Assembly (NCBI GenBank): GCA_947625445.1
Contig: CANQOM010000033.1
Location: 1 to 12,784, forward strand
DNA: 12,784 nucleotides
Source: Candidatus Gastranaerophilales bacterium
Lineage (GTDB): Bacteria; Cyanobacteriota; Vampirovibrionia; Gastranaerophilales; Gastranaerophilaceae
Reading direction: 5' to 3'
Shown: piece by piece, positions 8,256 to 12,784 of the stretch
Numbering within the stretch: the stretch's first letter is position 1
Layout of the letters: every line of letters begins with the position of its first letter
The notes under the pieces: model-generated
Told to the model about the DNA's origin: nothing
The model's input: only the letters and a program-made list of their open reading frames with translations
The model's database searches: none
Position numbers and translations under genes: made by a program

Positions 8256-8266
8256 ACATTCCCTAT

Positions 8267-9394
8267 TTAATTATGGAGTACATTTTTCATTTTATCAATG
8301 AAGTTTGATGAGGGCTTTTTGTTACGATTGATTTCAAAAAGTTTTTTGTAAAGTTGTTGTTCTTCAGTATTTAATGATTTAGGAGTTTTAATTTTTACTA
8401 TAAAATTGTGATTACCTCTCTTATTTTGTTGACCCAAGAAAGGAACTCCCGCTCCTTTTATATGTAAAACGTCATCTTGTTGAACTCCTGAAGGTATTGT
8501 AAGCTCTCTTTTACCGTCAATTGTATTTACTTCAATAACGTCTCCGATTGCAGCTTGAGGAAATGTTATATCAACAGTTGAATATAAATCAAAACCGTTA
8601 CGTTTAAATTCTTTATGTTCTTTAACGTAAAGAACGACGATTAAATCTCCAGTTCTTCCTCCGTTTTTACCACAATTACCTTCGTGTGATAAACCTATTC
8701 TTGAGCCGGAATCAACTCCTTGCGGAATATTAATTGTAAGTGTTCTTTCAACTTCAATTCTTCCTTCTCCATGACATTTTGTACAAGGATTTGAATTAAT
8801 TTGACCTTTCCCTCCGCATTTCGGGCATGTTGCAATTTGTCTGAAACTACCTAAAGGAGTGTCTATTACCTGTTGGACTCTTCCGGTACCGGAACAAGCC
8901 GGGCAGGTTTCCGGTTTGCTTCCTTTTTTTGAACCTGTTCCGTTACATTCATCACACACTTCCATATGTGTAATTTTTACTTCTTTTTTAACCCCGAATA
9001 CTGCTTCTTCAAGTGTTATTTGAAGATTTAATCTTAAATCTTCACCGTCTTGAGGTGCATTGGGGTCTTGAGAATAATTTGTTGAAAATCCAAAACCGGC
9101 ACCAAAGATACTTTCAAATATTTCATTAAGCCCGCCAAAACCGCCATCAAAAGGTCCGGAGGTGCTAAAACCTGCATCTCTGAGGCCGTCCTCGCCATAT
9201 CTGTCATATGTTGCTCGTTTATTATCATCCATCAATGTTTCATAGGCTCTGCCCAATTCCTTAAATTTTTCTTCTGCATCAGGCGCTTTATTAACATCAG
9301 GATGGTATTGCCTTGCTTTTTTTCTGAATGCTGATTTTATTTCTTCCTTGGTTGCATTCTTATCTATACCTAAAATCTCGTAAAAATCACTCAT
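8267..9394 (-). CDS. dnaJ: Chaperone DnaJ (type I Hsp40)
   Basis: DnaJ delivers unfolded clients to DnaK and stimulates its ATPase. The 375-residue protein has the full type I layout. The J domain occupies residues 1-70 with HPD at 31-33 and is followed by a Gly/Phe-rich linker (about 75-105). Four CxxCxGxG zinc motifs follow, with Cys147/150, 164/167, 190/193 and 204/207. The C-terminal substrate-binding domains come last and include HIKGAGVPFLGQQNKRGNH. All key residues are intact. It follows grpE by 22 bp. Its ribosome-binding site is weak (AGAGAG on the minus strand), which suggests translation coupled to grpE or modest initiation. dnaK is not between grpE and dnaJ. Confidence 0.98.
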   Translation of the reverse strand: MSDFYEILGIDKNATKEEIKSAFRKKARQYHPDVNKAPDAEEKFKELGRAYETLMDDNKRATYDRYGEDGLRDAGFSTSGPFDGGFGGLNEIFESIFGAGFGFSTNYSQDPNAPQDGEDLRLNLQITLEEAVFGVKKEVKITHMEVCDECNGTGSKKGSKPETCPACSGTGRVQQVIDTPLGSFRQIATCPKCGGKGQINSNPCTKCHGEGRIEVERTLTINIPQGVDSGSRIGLSHEGNCGKNGGRTGDLIVVLYVKEHKEFKRNGFDLYSTVDITFPQAAIGDVIEVNTIDGKRELTIPSGVQQDDVLHIKGAGVPFLGQQNKRGNHNFIVKIKTPKSLNTEEQQLYKKLFEINRNKKPSSNFIDKMKNVLHN

Positions 9395-9416
9395 ATCTCT
9401 CTAATCTTTCAATTTC

Positions 9417-10046
9417 TTATTTTACAGCAACATCAACCATTGCCGGTCTTAGAACTTTATCTCCCAATTTATATCCTTTTTGTAACTCTTTTATAATTGT
9501 ATCTTCCGGATACTCTTCTGTTTGGGTTTGCATAACGGCTTCATGTAAGTTAGGGTCAAATTTTTCTCCTACACTTTTTATTTGTTCTAATCCTAATTTT
9601 GTTAATGAATCGGTTAATTGTTTATTTAATATATAAAATGATTCTTTCATTTTATCAATGTTATCTATTTGTTCTACGCTTTGTAGTGCTCTGTCAAAAT
9701 TATCTACAACTTCTATGACTTTTTTCATACACTCTTGAGCACCATATTTTAATAATGATTCTCTTTCTTGAAGTTGTCTTTTTCTATAATTATCAAAGTC
9801 TGCGGCTAATCTTAAATATTGATTATTAAGATTCTCAAAATCTGATTTTAATTTTTGAAGTTCATCTTCTTCAATGGAAACTTCTTTATTTTCACTTTCT
9901 GTTTCTTGAACGAGTTCTTCTTTTAGTTCTTCTTGTTCTGTATTATTTTCTGCTATATCATTATCCATTTCTATTTCCTCCGTTTTATCATTTTTGTTTA
10001 CGAAAGGATTCCCTTTATTCATTTTATCTTCAAAAAATTTTTTCAT
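9417..10046 (-). CDS. grpE: Nucleotide exchange factor GrpE
   Basis: GrpE releases ADP from DnaK and so resets the Hsp70 cycle. The frame encodes 209 residues. A Lys-rich then Glu-rich N-terminus (1-62) leads into a long helix (about 60-110) with the family block YLRLAADFDNYRKR. Then come KVIEVVDNFDRALQS and the C-terminal beta domain with VGEKFDPNLHEAVMQ and ends GYKLGDKVLRPAMVDVA. Two starts are plausible. ATG at 10046 has AGGGG only four bases upstream. ATG at 9968 (Met27, giving 183 residues) has a perfect GGAGG eight bases upstream. I keep the longer frame because it is open and lies just downstream of the promoter, but the shorter form may be the main product. It is the first gene of the minus-strand unit. 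Confidence 0.95.
   Translation of the reverse strand: MKKFFEDKMNKGNPFVNKNDKTEEIEMDNDIAENNTEQEELKEELVQETESENKEVSIEEDELQKLKSDFENLNNQYLRLAADFDNYRKRQLQERESLLKYGAQECMKKVIEVVDNFDRALQSVEQIDNIDKMKESFYILNKQLTDSLTKLGLEQIKSVGEKFDPNLHEAVMQTQTEEYPEDTIIKELQKGYKLGDKVLRPAMVDVAVK
9977..9981 (-). promoter_or_regulatory. Strong Shine-Dalgarno inside grpE, before Met27
   Basis: On the minus strand GGAGG lies eight bases before the in-frame ATG at 9966-9968. It matches the ribosomal anti-Shine-Dalgarno core better than the AGGGG in front of the first ATG. It therefore decides between a 209- and a 183-residue GrpE, or allows both. Confidence 0.6.
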
Positions 10047-10071
10047 AATTCCCCTAACTCGTCTTATATTT

Positions 10072-10099
10072 ATTATAAAATATCAATATTTTTACTCAA
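10072..10099 (-). promoter_or_regulatory. Sigma70-type promoter of the grpE operon
   Basis: On the minus strand TTGAGT (10094-10099, 4 of 6 matches to TTGACA) is separated by 16 bp from a perfect TATAAT (10072-10077). Transcription would start near 10064, about 18 bases before the first grpE ATG. No CIRCE inverted repeat or other heat-shock operator is visible around it. Confidence 0.6.
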
Positions 10100-10105
10100 T
10101 AATTG

Positions 10106-10121
10106 TTAACCTTTTCTTAAC
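10106..10121 (+). promoter_or_regulatory. TTAAC direct repeats, 11-bp period: possible PhoB/PhoP-family operator
   Basis: TTAAC occurs at 10106-10110 and 10117-10121, exactly 11 bp apart, in the context TTAACCTTTTC then TTAACTTTTTT. Tandem TTAAC-like repeats at one helical turn are the form of PhoP boxes in Bacillus and Pho boxes in cyanobacteria. The pair lies between the divergent promoters. It is about 50-65 bp upstream of the predicted start of the GNAT transcript, whose -35 region is poor, which is where an activator would bind. The sequence is AT-rich, so chance is a real alternative. Confidence 0.35.
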
Positions 10122-10158
10122 TTTTTTTTCTATTCTGTCCGTAGTTTGAAAATAGTTA

Positions 10159-10164
10159 TATAAT
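10159..10164 (+). promoter_or_regulatory. -10 box directly before the GNAT gene (possible leaderless mRNA)
   Basis: A perfect TATAAT ends six bases before the ATG at 10171, so transcription would start at or next to the A of the start codon. There is no Shine-Dalgarno between them. The -35 region is weak; the best candidate is CTGTCC at 10135-10140 with an 18-bp spacer. Confidence 0.45.
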
Positions 10165-10170
10165 ATTGTT

Positions 10171-11166
10171 ATGGCAAAAATAAAAAAAATAAGTTATAAA
10201 GATATTTTACATATAAAAAAACTTATTTCTATTGTTTGTAATGACAATGTTATGAGTTACAGACGTTTATTTTTTCTTTCCGTTCCTATAACGTTTATTC
10301 AAAATTTAATTTATAATGTTTATTTTAGAAGATTCCCGGAAACTTATGTTATTTATGATAACAATAATTATTTAAAGGGTTTGATAACAGTTCAGGCACA
10401 ATTGGGTAATACTTATAAATGGCAGATAAAAAGATTATTTTTGGATAAAAATTCTTTTGATGAGGGTAAACAACTTGTAGAATATATTATAGCTAAATTC
10501 GGTGCCAGAGGAGTTGATACTTTTTATATTTCTATTGATGATTCTTTGATTGAACTTTCGGATTTATTTATTAAAGGTTGCGGTTTTAGATTTTGTTCGA
10601 ATGAATCTCTTTGGAGTGTTTCTAATGTAAATTTTTTATCACAAGATATTGATTTAATTAACTTTAAGCCATTTAAAACCTCTGATAACAAGAAAATATC
10701 TTTGCTTTTTAATGAAAATCTTATTAATCATTTTAAATATTCACTCTCTAAGAACAAGGATGAATTTAACGATACTTTATTGCAAGGTTATAACAGAGAA
10801 ACTGTATTTAAATATATCTATACGGATGCTAATTCTCAAAATATTAAAGCTTTTATTGAGATAAAAACAACCGATAATAAAAACTATTTTTTAGATACAA
10901 TTATTCCTCCTCAATATATTGACTGTTATTCTATAGTGTTATCATTTGTAATTAAAACAATTATGAAGCGAAACAAAAACTTTAAATTGTACATAAAAAA
11001 CAGAAAGTATTTACAATCAGGAGAAATGCTTGAAAACTTTTTTAAAGAAAATCGGTTTGAACTACTTCAAAATAATGTAATTCTTGTTAGAGATTTCTTT
11101 AAAATAATTAAAGAAGAAACAAAAAATTACAATAGTGCTATAGTATTCAGCGGATTTGAATTTTAA
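10171..11166 (+). CDS. Divergent GNAT-like protein, probably two tandem GNAT folds
   Basis: The protein has 331 residues, with no signal peptide and no clear membrane segment. The first half has GNAT order: strand and helix KIKKISYKDILHIKKLI, strands YVIYDN/LKGLITVQAQLG (59-79), then WQIKRLFLDKNSFDEGKQLVEYII (84-107) and GCGFRFCSNESLWSV (136-150) at the place of the usual 'GF' strand. The acetyl-CoA loop Q/RxxGxG/A is reduced to a single Gly (DEGKQ, 97-101). The second half (162-310) seems to repeat the fold, from INFKPFKTSDNKKISLLF to FFKENRFELLQNNVILVRDFF, without an acetyl-CoA loop. Acetyltransferase activity is uncertain. It is divergent from grpE. The ATG at 10171 is preferred because the first GNAT strand begins at once. 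I do not know its substrate. Confidence 0.6.
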   Translation: MAKIKKISYKDILHIKKLISIVCNDNVMSYRRLFFLSVPITFIQNLIYNVYFRRFPETYVIYDNNNYLKGLITVQAQLGNTYKWQIKRLFLDKNSFDEGKQLVEYIIAKFGARGVDTFYISIDDSLIELSDLFIKGCGFRFCSNESLWSVSNVNFLSQDIDLINFKPFKTSDNKKISLLFNENLINHFKYSLSKNKDEFNDTLLQGYNRETVFKYIYTDANSQNIKAFIEIKTTDNKNYFLDTIIPPQYIDCYSIVLSFVIKTIMKRNKNFKLYIKNRKYLQSGEMLENFFKENRFELLQNNVILVRDFFKIIKEETKNYNSAIVFSGFEF

Positions 11167-11209
11167 TAAAAAAATCTTACTTTGTCAGATAAAATTTAAA
11201 GCAATTTAT

Positions 11210-11237
11210 TTGAATAAAAAGTTTTAATTATTATATA
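11210..11237 (+). promoter_or_regulatory. Possible promoter of the Lys/Asp-rich small gene
   Basis: TTGAAT (11210-11215) and TATATA (11232-11237) are 16 bp apart, each matching consensus at 4 of 6 positions, in the 89-bp gap after the GNAT gene. AGAGGA at 11244-11249 then lies six bases before the ATG at 11256. No convincing terminator of the GNAT gene is visible in the gap. Confidence 0.35.
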
Positions 11238-11255
11238 GATTAAAGAGGAAAATAT

Positions 11256-11609
11256 ATGGCAGGAAATATTACAGGTTTTTTTTGTATAAATTCAGTTCCG
11301 GGAACATTTAACTTAAATTCTTTAGGCACTCCTGTTAAAGGTAAAGATTTCTATAATTTGGGAAAAGATACTTTTGTTAAGTCTCAAAATACCGATAAAA
11401 CGGAAGATAAAAAAGATACAAATAACGATAAAAAAATAAAAGAAAAAGCAGAAAAAAAAGATAAAGCAGATAAGGCAGATAAGGCAGAAAAAACTAAAGA
11501 TACAGATAATAATCAATCTTTAGGTGATTCATCAGAATCTTCTTTAACTCCCGATGTCCAAGAATCTATTGATAAATTGAATCAAGAAGCAAATGAAATT
11601 CAGGAATAG
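11256..11609 (+). CDS. Small Lys/Asp/Glu-rich protein of unknown function
   Basis: The protein has 117 residues and I do not recognise it. Residues 1-42 are of mixed composition (MAGNITGFFCINSVPGTFNL, one Cys at 10). They are followed by a highly charged stretch at 43-85, mostly K, D, E, A and T with repeats of KADKADKAEK, and then a Ser/Asp/Glu-rich tail. There is no signal peptide or membrane segment, and the middle and tail are probably disordered. Coding status is supported by a good Shine-Dalgarno (AGAGGA, six bases before ATG), a possible own promoter, and an exact fit between neighbours: it stops 4 bp before the convergent GGDEF gene ends. Role unknown. Confidence 0.65.
   Translation: MAGNITGFFCINSVPGTFNLNSLGTPVKGKDFYNLGKDTFVKSQNTDKTEDKKDTNNDKKIKEKAEKKDKADKADKAEKTKDTDNNQSLGDSSESSLTPDVQESIDKLNQEANEIQE
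11460..11486 (+). repeat. 9-bp tandem repeat, three copies
   Basis: GATAAAGCA, GATAAGGCA and GATAAGGCA follow each other directly (11460-11468, 11469-11477, 11478-11486), and encode Asp-Lys-Ala three times. The unit is a multiple of three, so copy-number change by slippage would alter length but keep the frame. Confidence 0.8.
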
Positions 11610-11613
11610 TTTT

Positions 11614-12492
11614 TTAATATTCTAAATTAACTTGAGAAAAAAGAACAATTCTGTTTTTTCCTCGTTTTTTTGCATTATAAAGAGCATGTTCTGCATATCT
11701 TATAATTGAATTGGCGTTTTCGTCAACTTGTTCAAGATGAGGATAAGCACAAATTCCGCCTGAAATTTTTATTGGGTGTCTTTCCGTTTCTCCCGCAGGA
11801 ATAAAAGACATTTTTTCTACGTCTCTTCTAAATCTTTCTGCAAATATAAATGCCTTTTCTTCTGTCGTATCCGGTAACAGAACCATAAATTCTTCATCTC
11901 CGTACCTTGTTACGACGTCTTCTTTCCTTGCAAGGTTTGATAGCATTTCTGCTATTTTCTTTAAAAGAACATCGCCCCATTCATAGCCGTACATATCGTT
12001 TACAACTTTAAAGAAGTCTATATCAAAAAGAATACAAGATACGTTAGAATGATATCTTTTAGCTCTGGACATTTCTGATTCTAATCTTTCCAATAAAAAC
12101 TTGCGGTTATGTAAGCCCGTTAATTCGTCAGTGGTTGAAATATTTGAAATTTTATCTTTTAATTCTTTTATTTTTAATAAATTTTTCATTTTTATTGATA
12201 ACTCAAATTCACTAACAGGAGTAATTATGTAATCATAAGCTTCGGCTCTTACAGTAATATTTTCTGGAATTTCATCCGTAACTGCCAATATTGGAAGCGG
12301 AAATTTGGTTACCATTGAAATTTCTTTTAATTTTTCTTTTGATATTTCAAGTATTATTGCACTGGTTGATTCCGTATCTAAATCTGTTAAAGCTTCTATG
12401 TCCTTAACTTCTGTATTTACATCAGGTATATTTTTTACAAATTTTTCAATATCAGAAGAAGCATTTTCCGTATAGATTATAACATTACTCAT
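11614..12492 (-). CDS. GGDEF-domain protein with receiver-like N-terminal domain (putative diguanylate cyclase)
   Basis: The protein has 292 residues. Residues 1-105 have a response-regulator-like fold pattern, but Glu49 (AIILEIS) stands at the expected phosphoacceptor Asp. The usual 'KP' near the last strand is Thr91-Pro92 (YDYIITPVSEFEL), so normal phosphorylation is unlikely. After a short helical linker the GGDEF domain starts with TTDELTGLHNRKFLLERL (120-137). It contains the metal- and guanine-binding block FDIDFFKVVND (156-166), but GH is GY (169-170). The signature is GDEEF (198-202) in place of GGDEF. An inhibitory I-site RxxD is intact as RKED (189-192), five residues before it. Family activity is 2 GTP to c-di-GMP, but the changed signature makes that uncertain; a c-di-GMP-sensing role is an alternative. 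AAAGGA lies upstream of the ATG. Confidence 0.88.
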   Translation of the reverse strand: MSNVIIYTENASSDIEKFVKNIPDVNTEVKDIEALTDLDTESTSAIILEISKEKLKEISMVTKFPLPILAVTDEIPENITVRAEAYDYIITPVSEFELSIKMKNLLKIKELKDKISNISTTDELTGLHNRKFLLERLESEMSRAKRYHSNVSCILFDIDFFKVVNDMYGYEWGDVLLKKIAEMLSNLARKEDVVTRYGDEEFMVLLPDTTEEKAFIFAERFRRDVEKMSFIPAGETERHPIKISGGICAYPHLEQVDENANSIIRYAEHALYNAKKRGKNRIVLFSQVNLEY

Positions 12493-12518
12493 TAATAAAT
12501 CCTTTCTGTGTTTTTTTT

Positions 12519-12547
12519 ATTTTATCAAATTTATTAAAAAAGTACAA
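12519..12547 (-). promoter_or_regulatory. Possible promoter of the GGDEF gene
   Basis: On the minus strand TTGTAC (12542-12547) and TAAAAT (12519-12524, 5 of 6 matches) are separated by 17 bp, in the 63-bp gap after rmlA. The gap holds no clear terminator of rmlA, so read-through from rmlA is also possible. Confidence 0.4.
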
Positions 12548-12555
12548 AGAATTTA

Positions 12556-12784
12556 TTATTGAATATTTAAAATATATTGATAATAGGGGTTATTCGGATA
12601 TTTATTTCCGATTTTAATCAAATCTTCTTTTGTTATGAATCCCATTCTAAAAGCTATTTCTTCCAAACAAGCTATTTTAATTCCTTGATTATCCTGAATA
12701 GTTTTAATAAATTGAGAAGCTTGGAGTAATGACTCATGAGTTCCGGTATCTAACCAAGCAAATCCTCTGCCGAGTAATTCGACA
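12556..12784 (-). CDS. rmlA: Glucose-1-phosphate thymidylyltransferase, C-terminal end (5' part outside window)
   Basis: RmlA joins dTTP and glucose-1-phosphate to make dTDP-glucose, the first step towards dTDP-L-rhamnose for surface polysaccharides. Only the last 76 codons are in the window, stop included. Reading the minus strand, the fragment has GRGFAWLDTGTHESLLQASQFI and then KIACLEEIAFRMGFI, which are closely conserved in the RmlA C-terminal region, and ends YYQYILNIQ. The stop is TAA, on the minus strand at 12558-12556. The sequence is too short to judge the catalytic domain. The rest of a dTDP-sugar cluster may lie beyond the right edge. Confidence 0.93.
   Translation of the reverse strand, partial: VELLGRGFAWLDTGTHESLLQASQFIKTIQDNQGIKIACLEEIAFRMGFITKEDLIKIGNKYPNNPYYQYILNIQ

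Noticed and set aside
9034..9636. Frames overlapping dnaJ and grpE (9034-9228 minus, 9328-9636 plus)
   Set aside because: Both overlap fully conserved DnaJ or GrpE coding sequence and have no recognisable features.
10047..10170. CIRCE heat-shock operator before grpE
   Set aside because: I searched both strands for TTAGCACTC-N9-GAGTGCTAA or a close variant and found none.
11167..11200. Terminator hairpin after the GNAT-like gene
   Set aside because: Only a 4-bp ATCT/AGAT stem with a long loop is present, too weak to call.
11322..11516. Minus-strand 64-residue Phe/Ile/Cys-rich frame with membrane-like character
   Set aside because: It is the complement of the Lys/Asp repeat stretch of the 117-residue gene; the hydrophobic runs are what antisense of AAA/GAT codons gives, and no ribosome-binding site was found.

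Overview
The window is a compact, AT-rich bacterial chromosome segment with 14 protein-coding genes, two of them cut by the window edges. I see no RNA genes, mobile elements, CRISPR arrays or phage genes. TGA is used as a normal stop codon (truB). Four things suggest a low-GC, diderm-like lineage on the cyanobacterial side, possibly the non-photosynthetic gut 'Melainabacteria' (Vampirovibrionia): DUF2993-like and GerMN envelope proteins beside translation genes, a divergent GNAT protein, dTDP-sugar synthesis, and the nadK-recN pair. This placement is inference only; a marker-gene tree would settle it.

Left arm, plus strand, 1-3579: the end of infB, then rbfA, truB, a secreted DUF2993-like protein and a membrane-anchored GerMN protein. 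The genes are 15 bp or less apart or overlap, so this is one transcription unit that joins translation and ribosome maturation (IF-2, RbfA, TruB) to two envelope proteins of unknown role.

Middle, minus strand, 3581-10046, read right to left: grpE, dnaJ, a secreted beta-propeller protein, an O-methyltransferase, nadK and recN. Gaps are 1-22 bp or there are small overlaps, so this also looks like one operon. It starts at a recognisable sigma70-type promoter near 10072-10099. dnaK and hrcA are not in the window and no CIRCE element is visible. The operon ends head-to-head with the left arm, with one base between the stop codons.

Right arm, 10171-12784: a divergently transcribed GNAT-like protein whose -10 box sits so close to the ATG that its mRNA may be leaderless; a short Lys/Asp-rich orphan protein; a minus-strand GGDEF protein with a receiver-like N-terminal domain; and the C-terminal end of rmlA on the minus strand. 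The 124-bp divergent region between grpE and the GNAT gene carries two TTAAC repeats exactly 11 bp apart, which resembles a PhoB/PhoP-family operator.

Most of the window is conserved housekeeping sequence. I did not find a clear new multi-gene system. The best leads are the divergent control region, the non-canonical GGDEF protein (GDEEF motif, kept I-site, receiver domain without phosphoacceptor Asp), the two-start grpE, and the orphan envelope and low-complexity proteins. No stretch longer than 300 bases lacks a gene.
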